From: JAMZMI01 sp963848175
GTDB lineage: Bacteria > Bacteroidota > Bacteroidia > Cytophagales > Cyclobacteriaceae
Direction of reading: 5' to 3'
NCBI GenBank assembly: GCA_963848175.1
Contig: CAWKCO010000006.1
Location: 372,001-436,000 of the forward strand
Length of the DNA: 64,000 nt
Both the position numbers and the translations under genes were made by a program. How positions within the stretch are numbered: the first letter of the stretch is position 1; every line of letters starts with the position of its first letter. Below the pieces are notes generated by a model. The model was not told where the DNA came from and searched no databases. It was given only the letters and a program-made list of their open reading frames with translations. Shown here one piece after another: positions 1 through 8,115 of the stretch.

Positions 1-75
1 TTCAACTTTGAAGTTGACTTTTGCCTTCAAAGCTTCGAAAACCTTCAGCATGGTTTCTAGTGTGATATTGAAGAA
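1..75 (-). pseudogene. C-terminal fragment of an XRE/HigA-type antitoxin, runs off left edge
   Basis: Read on the minus strand, this stretch encodes ETMLKVFEALKAKVNFKVE, which resembles the end of a HigA-like helix-turn-helix antitoxin (the last helix and the short strand after it). An in-frame TAG at 76-78 closes the frame upstream, so the HTH itself is not encoded in this frame here. It is either a 5'-truncated remnant or a gene broken by a frameshift, and the 3' end lies outside the window. The call rests on about 25 residues only. Confidence 0.3.
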
Positions 76-120
76 CTACCATTACCGAAGTTCGCCTAAA
101 GAAAAGAGGGTACGAAAGAC

Positions 121-294
121 TGGGCGTCCCCGTTTGCTGGACTACTACCAAAAAGTGAAAGTCTGATTTAATGAACGGGGACGCCTAGTCCGCCCAGTAC
201 CTGCCTGCGGCTGGCAGGCGAGACCCGTACGCTGGGTGGTATGAGGGGCACGCCTAGTGAGGCGCACCGTGGGCTTATGGGGCACGCCCAGTGG
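121..294. repeat. Degenerate short GC-rich repeat (CGGGGACGCCTAGT family) with a hairpin
   Basis: The gene-free stretch 76-519 holds several related motifs: GGGCGTCCCCG at about 122-132, CGGGGACGCCTAGT at 176-189, GGGCACGCCTAGTG at about 246-259 and GGGGCACGCCCAGTGG at about 279-294. A hairpin with arms GCCTGC (203-208) and GCAGGC (214-219) sits between them. The exact reverse complement ACTAGGCGTCCCCG recurs at 50690-50703 beside a tRNA relic, with a one-base variant at 50676-50689. The base composition is much more GC-rich than the surroundings. No credible gene was seen here; the open frames look like by-products of the GC-rich repeats. Confidence 0.55.
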
Positions 295-452
295 CTCACG
301 GCCGTCTACTCGATTAGGTTTTCGTGCATATCTCCGTCTAGTTTCTGCGTTCGTTTTAGTTCGTTCGGTGCGGCAGGAGCAGCCATACTCTTTGTCAGGT
401 TTTGGTTTGTGGGTTGGCATAGTGTGACCTGGCAATGTGTATGGATGCAGTG

Positions 453-483
453 TTGGGGAAGTTAATTTTAAGTATTACATTTG
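453..483 (+). promoter_or_regulatory. Bacteroidota-type promoter for the methyltransferase operon
   Basis: A TTG at 453-455, a 20-base spacer and TACATTTG at 476-483 match the Bacteroidota consensus (TTTG/TTG, 17-23 bases, TAnnTTTG). Transcription would begin near 490, about 30 bases before the ATG at 520. Confidence 0.5.
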
Positions 484-519
484 GCAAAAATCACCAAGTT
501 TAATTTAGCAAGTTAAAAA

Positions 520-846
520 ATGGAAAGTTTCGGGGAGTACATTCGCAAACTTCGTATTGAAAAGGGGTTAAATCAGACAGAACTAGCCGCAAAAGTTGGT
601 TTAGACAGTGGTGGTTTAAGCAAGGTAGAGAATGGTAAAAAAAGCTTAAAGGAAGATAAGTTAGTAAAATTGGCTAATGCACTTGGTAAGGATGAAACCT
701 TAATTAAAAATCAGTATTACAGTGAGAAGTTTGCAGATGAATACCATCGCTATCAGTGTTCCGATGAAGTATTCTACCTAGCTGAGGAAAAAGCTAAATA
801 CCTAAAGTCAAAGCATCAGGTACAGGGAAAATTAGATTTAGAGTAA
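520..846 (+). CDS. XRE-family helix-turn-helix regulator, probable controller of the R-M operon
   Basis: This 108-aa protein has an HTH_3/XRE domain over about residues 5-62, with GLNQTELAAKVGL as the first two helices and LSKVENGKKSL around the recognition helix. The acidic and basic tail (65-108) is longer than in minimal C proteins. Its stop codon overlaps the ATG of the methyltransferase by one base (TAATG), so the two are translationally coupled. By analogy with controller proteins of type II systems it probably times expression of methyltransferase and nuclease; this is inferred from position and fold. A Bacteroidota-type promoter lies just upstream. Confidence 0.8.
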   Translation: MESFGEYIRKLRIEKGLNQTELAAKVGLDSGGLSKVENGKKSLKEDKLVKLANALGKDETLIKNQYYSEKFADEYHRYQCSDEVFYLAEEKAKYLKSKHQVQGKLDLE

Positions 847-2576
847 TGCTGAGTACAGAAAGTCTATATACAAGAGTAGAAAGAAAAACTAATGGTGTTT
901 TTTATACCCCTCGATTTCTTTCCGATTATTTGTCTTTCAAGGTTTTTGAAATCATTAGAAAAGAAGGAGAGTTAAATATTCTTGACCCAGCATGTGGTGA
1001 TAGTGTGTTATTGAATTCATTTTGTGAGCTACTTAAAGAAAGGGATTCCAATACTCATAATGTTGTTGGTGTTGATATCGACGATAATTCCATTTCTCGC
1101 TCTTCAGGTGAATTGAAAAGTACTTTTCCAAAATTCACATTTTCATTTGTTGAGACGGATTCATTAAAACCCTTCAATAGTCAAAGTTGTGAAACTGGTT
1201 GGACCGAATTGAGAGATAAAATTGGATCACCAAAATTTGATGTTGCTTTAAGCAATCCGCCGTGGGGGTCAGATTTAAGTGGATATTCAAGAAATTATCT
1301 ATCCTCAAATTTCAATGTAGCAAAAGGGCAATTTGATACTTACAATTTGTTTGTTGAGTTAATTCTTAAGAATTTAAATGATGGTGGAGTTTATGGGCTT
1401 ATACTGCCAGATTCGATCTTTAGCCAAGAGCATTCAAGATTGCGATCTTTACTCGCTACAGAAACATCCATTTGCTTAATTTCTAGACTGGGAGAAAAGA
1501 TTTTCCCTGACATAAATAGAGCCTGTGTAGTAATAGTTGGGAGAAATGAAAGACCTGACAAAAGCCAGGTTGTTGATTGTTTTAGATTGGATTCTAGGAA
1601 TAAAAAGGATGTTCTAAGTAATACGAATACACTTTGGGAACTTGAAAAATCCTATAGTCACAAAGTAGCACAATCAAGATTTCAGAAGAATAAAAATTTC
1701 TTATTTGATATTGATGTAAAATCAAATGACCTATCTACAATTCATAGGATAACTCATCAAGGAAAGTTTTTAGGAGATTACACAACCAGTACCCGCGGAG
1801 CAGAAATTTCAAAGAAAGGAGAGATTGTACAATGTCCATCATGTAATAAATGGATGCCTATTCCAAAGGCTAAAGTTCATAAATGCAATTCTTGCGGTAT
1901 TGAATTTCATTTAAGCGATGCTTTACGAGAAAACATAGTTTTAAATCATAATGGACAAGGGAATATTCCTTTAAAAGTTGGTGAAGACCTTTTTAGGTTT
2001 ACGTCAAGAACCAAGAGCTGGCTTAATACAACTAAGGACGGAATAAACTATAAGGCTCTTTCAATATATGAAGGCAAAAAGATTTTAGTCCGTAAAACGG
2101 GAGTTGGTGTAACTGCAAGTTTAGATTATGATAATTCTATTACGAATCAGGTTGTTTACATACTAAAACTGAAACCACAATGGGAAAATGTAATTACCCT
2201 TGAATTTGTTCTTGCAGTATTAAATTCTAGGGTGATGACCTATTTCCTGATTAAGAAGTATGGTGAAAATGAATGGAAAAGTCATCCATATTTAACTCAG
2301 TCAATGTTAGCCAATTTACCATTTCCCGAGATTAATTTGAATTCTGTTGAGTTGATCACAGAAATTGTGAGAAATGAAGTCCGAAAAAGTAAGGGTCAAA
2401 ATATTTCCAAAGAATCGGATATATACATTGAATATTTGATTGCCCAATTATACAGGCTTTCGGAACAAGACTATTCTATAATATTTGAGGCTTTACAATC
2501 ATGTCAACAACTTAAGCCTATAAGTAGACTTCTTAATTGTCAATCTAGAGAAATATTTGAAAAGCATGGGATATAG
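846..2576 (+). CDS. N6-adenine DNA methyltransferase, TaqI/Eco57I-like (NPPW)
   Basis: This 576-aa protein probably transfers a methyl group from S-adenosylmethionine to adenine N6 in a specific DNA site. Motif I is DPACGDS (residues 47-53) and the catalytic motif IV is NPPW (137-140), the order expected for gamma-class N6 methylases. A zinc ribbon follows at about 329-355 (CPSC and CNSC pairs), an uncommon insertion that may belong to target recognition. The C-terminal third looks like a TaqI/Eco57I recognition domain, with a SHPYLTQSMLANLPFPEI stretch. There is no nuclease motif at the N-terminus, so this is a stand-alone methylase, not a type IIG fusion. It is coupled to the XRE gene and overlaps the next methylase. 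Confidence 0.88.
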   Translation: MLSTESLYTRVERKTNGVFYTPRFLSDYLSFKVFEIIRKEGELNILDPACGDSVLLNSFCELLKERDSNTHNVVGVDIDDNSISRSSGELKSTFPKFTFSFVETDSLKPFNSQSCETGWTELRDKIGSPKFDVALSNPPWGSDLSGYSRNYLSSNFNVAKGQFDTYNLFVELILKNLNDGGVYGLILPDSIFSQEHSRLRSLLATETSICLISRLGEKIFPDINRACVVIVGRNERPDKSQVVDCFRLDSRNKKDVLSNTNTLWELEKSYSHKVAQSRFQKNKNFLFDIDVKSNDLSTIHRITHQGKFLGDYTTSTRGAEISKKGEIVQCPSCNKWMPIPKAKVHKCNSCGIEFHLSDALRENIVLNHNGQGNIPLKVGEDLFRFTSRTKSWLNTTKDGINYKALSIYEGKKILVRKTGVGVTASLDYDNSITNQVVYILKLKPQWENVITLEFVLAVLNSRVMTYFLIKKYGENEWKSHPYLTQSMLANLPFPEINLNSVELITEIVRNEVRKSKGQNISKESDIYIEYLIAQLYRLSEQDYSIIFEALQSCQQLKPISRLLNCQSREIFEKHGI

Positions 2577-3693
2577 ATATATTGGTTCAAAGGATAAGCT
2601 TTCGGATATCGTTATTGATCATATTCAACGAATAAAGCCTGATGCCACACATATTATTGATTTGATGGCGGGAACAGGTCTTTTTTCATTGGCACTTCGC
2701 GAGAAAGGATTTCAGGTATCTGCTGTAGATGTGATGACTTATTCATATCATCATCTGAATGTCCATTTACATTTATATAAAGCGCCATTATTTAAAGGAC
2801 TTGAAAAGAAAGAATTCAATACTTCAGATACAATAAGTCTCTTTAATCATGAAGACCAATATGAAAAGGTTCTTAACCATTTGAATAAATTAACTCCTAT
2901 TGAGGGTTATTTTCATAGAGAGTTTAGTCTTGAAGGAAGACCTGCTAACAGTAATAAACCTAGAAATTATTTTACTGCTGCAAATGCTTCAAAAATTGAT
3001 TCAATCCGTAAGGAAATTAAGAGTTGGAAAGAGAATAATTTAATTACAGAATTTGAGCATTCTCTTTTGCTACATGACCTAATTATGGCGGTAAATGATA
3101 TTGCAAACATTGCTGGTACTTATGGGCACTATTTGTCGAAAACAATAAAGAGAGCGAAGGATCCTATTCAGCTTAGGAGAACTACATTCTCAAGTGTTGG
3201 TAGGCTTTCCGATCATAAGGTCTATAAGGGATATGCAGAGGAAGTCGCCCCATCATTGGAAGCTGATTTTTGCTATATAGACCCTCCTTACATTAAGCGG
3301 CAATATGCTGCTAATTATCACGTTTTGGAGACTATTGCTCGAGGAGATGAGCCGGAAGCAATTGGGGATAGTGGATTAAGGCCTTGGCGGGATCAATATT
3401 CTAACTTTTGTTCTAAGGTAAAAATTAGAGATTCCTTTGAACAGATTCTAAGGTCTGTATCTGTCGAAGATTTCTTAATAAGCTATAGTGAAGATGGATT
3501 ACTTTCTCTAGAGGACTTACGTTCGTTCTTATCTGAATTCGGAGAGGTGTCAGTGAATAAGATTCCATATAAGAGGTTCAAAAGTAATAATAGCAGTAAG
3601 AGTCCTATTTTAAATGAATACCTTATTCATCTTACAAAATCTAGTCAGCTAGAGACTCATCAACAACTCGCATATGATCTGGATGCCAAGTAA
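2566..3693 (+). CDS. D12-class (Dam-like) N6-adenine DNA methyltransferase
   Basis: This 375-aa D12-family methylase has the three expected blocks: YIGSKDKL near the N-terminus (motif X), DLMAGTG (motif I, about residues 32-38) and DPPY (motif IV, about 239-242) followed by RQYAANYHVLETI. The ATG at 2566 is chosen because it directly precedes motif X; a TTG at 2557 is also in frame. It overlaps the upstream methylase by 11 bases. Two different adenine methylases in one operon are typical of type II systems with asymmetric sites, where each strand needs its own enzyme. Its 3' end overlaps the convergent HNH gene by 53 bases. Confidence 0.88.
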   Translation: MGYRYIGSKDKLSDIVIDHIQRIKPDATHIIDLMAGTGLFSLALREKGFQVSAVDVMTYSYHHLNVHLHLYKAPLFKGLEKKEFNTSDTISLFNHEDQYEKVLNHLNKLTPIEGYFHREFSLEGRPANSNKPRNYFTAANASKIDSIRKEIKSWKENNLITEFEHSLLLHDLIMAVNDIANIAGTYGHYLSKTIKRAKDPIQLRRTTFSSVGRLSDHKVYKGYAEEVAPSLEADFCYIDPPYIKRQYAANYHVLETIARGDEPEAIGDSGLRPWRDQYSNFCSKVKIRDSFEQILRSVSVEDFLISYSEDGLLSLEDLRSFLSEFGEVSVNKIPYKRFKSNNSSKSPILNEYLIHLTKSSQLETHQQLAYDLDAK

Positions 3694-4022
3694 TTTCGAA
3701 GTTTCGATTGTTAATGCTGATAGTCAATTTATTGTCCTGAATAAGGCTTAAATCAATTTCTGATACCTTTGCATAATGAAGCATCCTGTGAATCAATGGA
3801 CTAACAACTATTGCATTCGCATATGAATCAGAACCGTTTTCCCCGAGAGGAATTAAATGATGCACCTCAGAGTAATATTCGCCGTTTTGTTTGACAAATG
3901 TGTATTGATCCCCTGTGATCTGGCAAAGCCCGTTATACAACTGCTTTAGATTTTTAACTAATCTGTTGTTTCGTTTCTTAATTCTAAATATTCGTTCCAC
4001 TGTTTGAGGTTGAGTACCAGAT
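3641..4022 (-). pseudogene. HNH endonuclease, 3' part (gene interrupted by IS21-type element)
   Basis: This holds the catalytic part of a small HNH nuclease: CQITG, then EVHHLIPLG (the conserved His pair) and NAIVVSPLIHRMLH, the usual HNH layout. A GTG at 3998-4000 could start it as 119 residues, but that is probably not the original start. The frame stays open to 4022, where the insertion element begins. Its 5' part lies at 6594-6706; joining both pieces (382 + 113 bases, one copy of ACCAGAT) gives an uninterrupted 164-aa protein. It is probably the cleaving enzyme of the neighbouring methylases and is likely inactivated, though the GTG-initiated fragment retains the whole HNH core. Confidence 0.85.
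4016..4022. repeat. Target-site duplication, left copy (ACCAGAT)
   Basis: ACCAGAT occurs at 4016-4022 and again at 6587-6593, immediately outside the two ends of the insertion element. Seven bases falls in the 4-8 bp range usual for IS21-family duplications. The exact element boundary could shift by a few bases because the termini are only partly conserved. Confidence 0.7.
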
Positions 4023-4227
4023 GGATATTACACTTCGAAATATGCCACTCATTTCAGTTTTTGTGTGCCAGTGGTTTCACTTCAAAATGTGCCACTCTCG
4101 ATGATTGATTTCGGTTCGATTTGTGCCATTTATTTGGCTATGTCAAGTCTGATATCATTTCGATTTGTGCCAGCATGGCTCCACCACTTTAAGAGTTCTT
4201 ATACTGTTAACATCGCCATTAAAAACG

Positions 4228-5771
4228 ATGGCGAACAAACTGGATATAATGGACTTGAAGCAAATTATCAACTTACATCTTGACGGTACGAGTAACCGTC
4301 CGGATTAGTCGCACCCTCGGCCTACACAGAAACACTATCAATGAGTATATCCGTTCCTTTCAGTCGTCGGACTTATCGATGGAGGAACTCCAAGCGTTGA
4401 GTCAAGCTGATCTTGAAGAGTTGGTATCTTCTGAAACGACCATCAATAACGAGCGTTTTTCGGCTCTCATGTCGTTTTTTGAAACGATGCATGCACATCG
4501 TAATCACCCAGGGTTTACGCTGCTCTACCATTACCTGCTCTATGCAGAGCAGAATGAAAATCCATACGGGTATACCCAGTTTACCACTCATTATCAGCGC
4601 AAATACAAACAGCCCAAAGGCTCGATGAAGCTGGATCACCAGCCCGCTAAAGAGCTCTACGTGGATTTTGCTGGTAAAAAACTGGAGGTGATAGACCCCA
4701 CTTCTGGTGAGGTGATTCAGATGGAAGTATTTGTAGCCACCTTGCCTTTCAGCCAATATACCTACGTAGAGGCCTGTTTCAGTCAAAAACGAGAAGACTT
4801 CATCTCATGCCTAAACAATGCGCTTGCTTATTTTGGAGGTGTCCCTCAAGCCATCGTCTCAGATAACCTCAAGGCTGCCGTCACCCGGGCTAGCAAATAC
4901 GAGGCAGTGATCAACAAGACCTTCAAAGACTTTGCGCTGCACTATAGTTGTGCCATCAACCCTACACGCAGCTATGCCCCACAGGACAAAGCATTGGTTG
5001 AAAACGCAGTTCACCTGACTTATCAGCGGATATTTATCCGATGCGCAATATGCAGTTCTTCTCCTTACAAGCGCTTAATGCAGAGATCAAAAAGCATCTG
5101 GAATCATACAATGATGTTTTGTTCCAAAGGAAGGAGTCGTCAAGAAGAGAGCTGTTCCAAACCTTTGAAAAACCCTTGCTCAAGCCACTAGCACCAACTA
5201 TTTATCAGACAAAGGATTACGCCCAAGCCAAAGTTCAAAAGATGGGATATGTATATCTATCAGCAGACAAAACCTATTATAGTGTCCCTTATCGATTTAT
5301 CGGCAGTCAGACGCAAATTCAATTCAGTGCTCAGCGCGTGGAAATCTACCACAAACATGAGCGTGTCGCAGTTGATGAGCGCATCGAAAGACAAGGCAGT
5401 TATGTCACCAATAAAGAGCATTACCAGCACACGCCAGTTTTGCAATGATTGGATTCCCAATTGTTGACCGATCAGGCCCGCAAAGTGGGTATCAAAGTCA
5501 AACTCTTATTACTCGACTTTTCCAACGAGCAGATTACCCTGAAATCAATTATAAGCGCGCCAACGGCATCTTGCAACTAGCCAAAACCTACGGAAATCAG
5601 CGTGTAGACAAAGCCTGTCTGCGGGCGGTTTACTATGATGCATATAGCTATCAAATGATCAAAAACATCCTCAAAAACAATATGGATGATCATGATATTG
5701 AGAAGTCACAAAATGAGACATCACATATCCCTGACCATGAAAACATCAGAGGGGCAAACAATTATCATTAA
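4228..5771 (+). pseudogene. istA: IS21-family transposase IstA, frameshifted
   Basis: Starting at ATG 4228, the frame reads an N-terminal HTH (LKQIINLHLDG) and breaks near 4295, resuming as TLGLHRNTINEYI. The rve/DDE integrase core follows: KELYVDFAGK (first Asp), AIVSDNLKAAV (second Asp) and PQDKALVENAV (Glu). The frame changes again near 5035 and near 5448, after which the C-terminal LFQRADYPEINY and CLRAVYYDAYSY blocks are readable to 5771. At least three indels are needed to join roughly 510 residues. Reconstructed, it is a normal IS21 transposase that would act with IstB. Confidence 0.85.
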
Positions 5772-5783
5772 ACAATTACAGAC

Positions 5784-6510
5784 ATGAATAATCAAACTAT
5801 TGAAAAATTAACCAGTATGAGGCTAAGTGCCATGGCGAATATGCACCGTCAAAACTTGGCCAATAACCTGTGCAGTAAGTACACCATCGACGAGTACCTA
5901 ACTTTACTCACAGACTGTGAGTCGGAGCCGAGAAAACAAGTAAACAGCTCGCTTGATGCAAAAAGCCAGTTTTGAGCAGCAGGCTAGTGTAGAAGATATC
6001 ATCTTCTCAGAGAACAGAAACTTGGATAAAAATATGTTCGGTCGGCTGATCACCCTACAGTTTATCGAACAAAAAGAGAACCTTATCATCACTGGGTCTT
6101 CTGGAGTAGGAAAGAGCTATTTGAGTGAGGCTACTTGCAGACAAGCCTCTTTGCGGGGCTATAGTGCCAATTTGTACGTACGGCAAGGCTCTTAGCAAAT
6201 GAAATTAGCCAAAGTAGACGGTACCTATATCAAGGAGCTTAAAAAGATCTCTTCGGCAAAACTGTTACTCCTTGATGATTTTGGTCTTCAATCCATGGAT
6301 AACACATCTAGAGAGGTACTCATGGATATTATAGATGAGCGACATACCAAATCATCAACAATAATCTCTTCTCAGATACCAGTATCGGCATGGTACGACA
6401 TCATAGGTGAAAGCACTATAGCAGATGCGATCTTGACCGGTTACGTCAACTCTTCGCACAGGATAAATCTCTCCGGAGAATCATTAAGAAAAGGAATGAT
6501 CAAACAATAA
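5784..6510 (+). pseudogene. istB: IS21-family helper ATPase IstB, frameshifted
   Basis: The start at 5784 (MNNQTIEKLTSMRLSAMANM) is typical of IstB. The frame shifts near 5965 and continues with the Walker A motif GSSGVGKSYL and then Walker B LLLLDDFGLQ. A TAG at 6193-6195 interrupts the frame between them, in a short stretch (near 6180-6200) that looks shifted relative to other IstB proteins. The C-terminus (WYDIIGESTIADAIL, HRINLSGESLR) is normal. About 235 residues in total, the usual length. IstB is the AAA+ partner of IstA in target selection. Confidence 0.85.
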
Positions 6511-6586
6511 TTTTTACTAAAATTACAGGACTCTTAAAGTGGCACACTTACACTGAAACGGGTGGCACAGTCTGACCGAAATAGCG

Positions 6587-6593
6587 ACCAGAT
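6587..6593. repeat. Target-site duplication, right copy (ACCAGAT)
   Basis: This is the second copy of the 7-bp direct repeat flanking the insertion element; the first is at 4016-4022. Dropping one copy together with the element rejoins the HNH nuclease gene in frame. Confidence 0.7.
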
Positions 6594-6706
6594 TCTACTA
6601 ATTTTTGTAGAGCAGGCGAGGTGTCCTCAAGTTCCAAATCCGTCTCGATATCTTCAGAGGTAGGGATATCATTGGAAATCGATTCTGCTGTAAATGGAAT
6701 GGCCAT
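6594..6706 (-). pseudogene. HNH endonuclease, 5' part (severed by IS21-type element)
   Basis: From the ATG at 6704-6706 the minus strand encodes MAIPFTAESISNDIPTSEDI, an acidic leader, then LQKLVESG up to the insertion point. Joined to 3641-4022, it continues directly as TQPQTVERIFRIKKRNN and the HNH core with no stop. It lies 40 bases after the 170-aa gene on the same strand, so the nuclease was the third gene of the XRE-led minus-strand operon. As it stands the frame runs into element sequence and stops there. Confidence 0.85.
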
Positions 6707-6746
6707 ATTCGGTTGTTAGTATCAATAAAAAGCTTTCTTTTGAATT

Positions 6747-7259
6747 TTAAGTATCCTGCAGAATCTTCGGTAAACATTCGTTCCAAGCTTCTATCGCTTC
6801 CCAAGTTGAAGGAACTTGATCTTGTAAGAACCATCCAGCGTAATAAAGATCATCGTATGTTTTAACAATATAAATTACTAGGTTTTCGCTTGCAGGATTA
6901 TAGTCTTCTGGAAACCCATTATCAGGGTGCCAGGCTGGAACTCTATTTGCCTGACGACTATGAATTTTTTGTGACGCAATACTTACTGATGCTGTTCTTC
7001 GCTGTAAATCGGTACCATTCTTCGTTCCATTTATTCCGAAACTATTTATTTCAAATCCCCATACAGGTCTTCCACCTGCGCCAGTGTCTGTATTATTCCC
7101 TAAGAATTCAAACCATTTCTCAAGTCTAATTTCAGCGGGAGGAAAATCAATGTATGACTGGCCACCACCACCAACTTCTTCTCCTCCAACTTTATTGATG
7201 TGTCGGAAGTCAGCATATGTCATTCTTCTAAAGACAAGGCTTTTTACTCGTTTTTCCAT
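6747..7259 (-). CDS. Unknown 170-aa protein of the restriction island, candidate nuclease or specificity subunit
   Basis: I do not recognise the family with certainty. The N-terminus has a distinctive block FRHINKVGGEEVGGGGQSYID (about residues 18-38), followed by WGFEINSFG (about 68-76) and RQANRVPAWHPDNGFPEDYNP (about 104-124). A TAATG overlap couples its start to the XRE gene upstream, and it is followed by the HNH gene. That position, opposite two methylases, is where a restriction enzyme gene is expected. It is soluble, with no signal or membrane segment. It could be a restriction endonuclease in its own right, or a recognition partner of the HNH protein. Function is inferred from context only. 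Confidence 0.6.
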   Translation of the reverse strand: MEKRVKSLVFRRMTYADFRHINKVGGEEVGGGGQSYIDFPPAEIRLEKWFEFLGNNTDTGAGGRPVWGFEINSFGINGTKNGTDLQRRTASVSIASQKIHSRQANRVPAWHPDNGFPEDYNPASENLVIYIVKTYDDLYYAGWFLQDQVPSTWEAIEAWNECLPKILQDT

Positions 7260-7465
7260 TAGAACAATTCTTTTAAGCTCACATTGAGTGCATTAGCAAT
7301 TTTTTCAATGTTTAATAGACTTATATTTTTCTCAGCTCTTTCCACCATGCCAATATAGGTTCTGTGCACGCCTGCTCTGTAGGCTAATTCCTCTTGAGAT
7401 AAACCTCTCTCAGTCCGAAATTTTCTAATTGTATTTCCAAATTCAATTAATAAGGTAGACTTCAT
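7259..7465 (-). CDS. XRE-family regulator (C-protein-like)
   Basis: This 68-aa protein is essentially one HTH_3 domain: FGNTIRKFRTERGLSQEELAY, then AGVHRTYIGMVERAEKNISL and LNIEKIANALNVSLKELF. The length and sequence are those of controller (C) proteins of type II restriction systems and of small XRE repressors. It leads the minus-strand operon, is coupled to the 170-aa gene by a TAATG overlap, and has a TAnnTTTG promoter and an imperfect palindrome upstream, consistent with self-regulation. It is a second XRE regulator in the locus, distinct from the one at 520-846. Confidence 0.82.
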   Translation of the reverse strand: MKSTLLIEFGNTIRKFRTERGLSQEELAYRAGVHRTYIGMVERAEKNISLLNIEKIANALNVSLKELF

Positions 7466-7496
7466 ATGTTGTGGAATATGCTACTTATAGTGTTCA

Positions 7497-7541
7497 CAAA
7501 GCTATTGTTTGAAATAGCCTAAGTCTACATACTATAGTTAG
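7497..7541 (-). promoter_or_regulatory. Candidate promoter and operator of the minus-strand restriction operon
   Basis: On the minus strand TAGCTTTG (7504-7497) matches TAnnTTTG, about 32 bases before the XRE start. An imperfect palindrome with ends CTAAGTCTA and TATAGTTAG (7519-7541) covers the -33 region, where a C protein or repressor would act. The palindrome is weak at its centre, so the operator call is tentative. Confidence 0.3.
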
Positions 7542-8115
7542 CACCACGACTTGACAGTCTTGTATTCAGAAGTTGTTTATCGATTGGGGATGGATAGATG
7601 ATAGCTCTTTTGGTTTTTCTGGGTTGGTGTTGCGGTGGCAAAAACCAAATAGCTATAGACCATTAAGTTTTTAAGAGAAAACAGTAAACTTTTCCAACTA
7701 AAAAGTAAGAAAAAGCTACCTAAGATTGGTGATATACTATCAGAGTATGCTGCTTCACTACAATCTTGTACGACTTAACTATCATAGCTTGCGTTTTTCT
7801 TTCATAGTATCCGTTTTTACTATTTATGCTTTCATTTTAGCCATCAGAGATTAAGTAATAGCCGAGTTGTATGATGTTTTTACGCATAGAGATTATTATA
7901 TAGCCAAATAGAGTTAGTGTTTTGCCAACTTGTGTTTGGTTTTAGCTAAAATTTTGTGCGTTTTTGCTTTGGCGAGTTACGTTTTTACTGAGTTCGCTTA
8001 TGTTTTTCCACACTGGAGTTACCTTTTATCCGCGATGGGGTACTTCGGAAGTGGGGTCTGCGACTATTTTGAGAGAAAATTATTAGACGTGAGAGATGCA
8101 TGGGAAAACCTTAAC
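7542..8115. other. Spacer without a supported gene
   Basis: This AT-rich stretch separates the restriction island from the macroglobulin gene. An open frame at 7930-8208 exists, but it runs through the hairpin array, has no recognisable family and no good ribosome site. I see no RNA gene here. Confidence 0.5.

Larger units (their letters stand above)
4023..6586 (+). mobile_element. IS21-family insertion sequence, degenerate istA-istB
   Basis: This element of about 2.56 kb carries an istA integrase followed by an istB ATPase, the IS21 arrangement. Both ends contain the multiple terminal repeats typical of the family: TGTGCCA-type motifs at the left end (about 4045-4175) and their inverted counterparts GTGGCACA at the right end (about 6538-6570). 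The two ends align over about 29 bases around TGCCAC...TTTCAG...GTGTGCCA. It inserted into the HNH nuclease gene and generated a 7-bp ACCAGAT duplication. Both genes are frameshifted, so as sequenced it is non-autonomous; read errors could explain part of that. Confidence 0.9.

Noticed and set aside
145..435. 96-residue Arg/Thr/Pro-rich open frame on the minus strand at the left edge
   Set aside because: Its composition is explained by the GC-rich repeats; there is no start context and no recognisable domain.
4373..4786. 137-codon minus-strand frame inside the insertion element
   Set aside because: It is antisense to istA, which is clearly coding on the plus strand.
520..7465. Restriction island considered as a BREX or type I system
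   Set aside because: There is no PglZ, BrxC-type ATPase, HsdR or HsdS; the two small methylases and small nucleases fit a type II layout.
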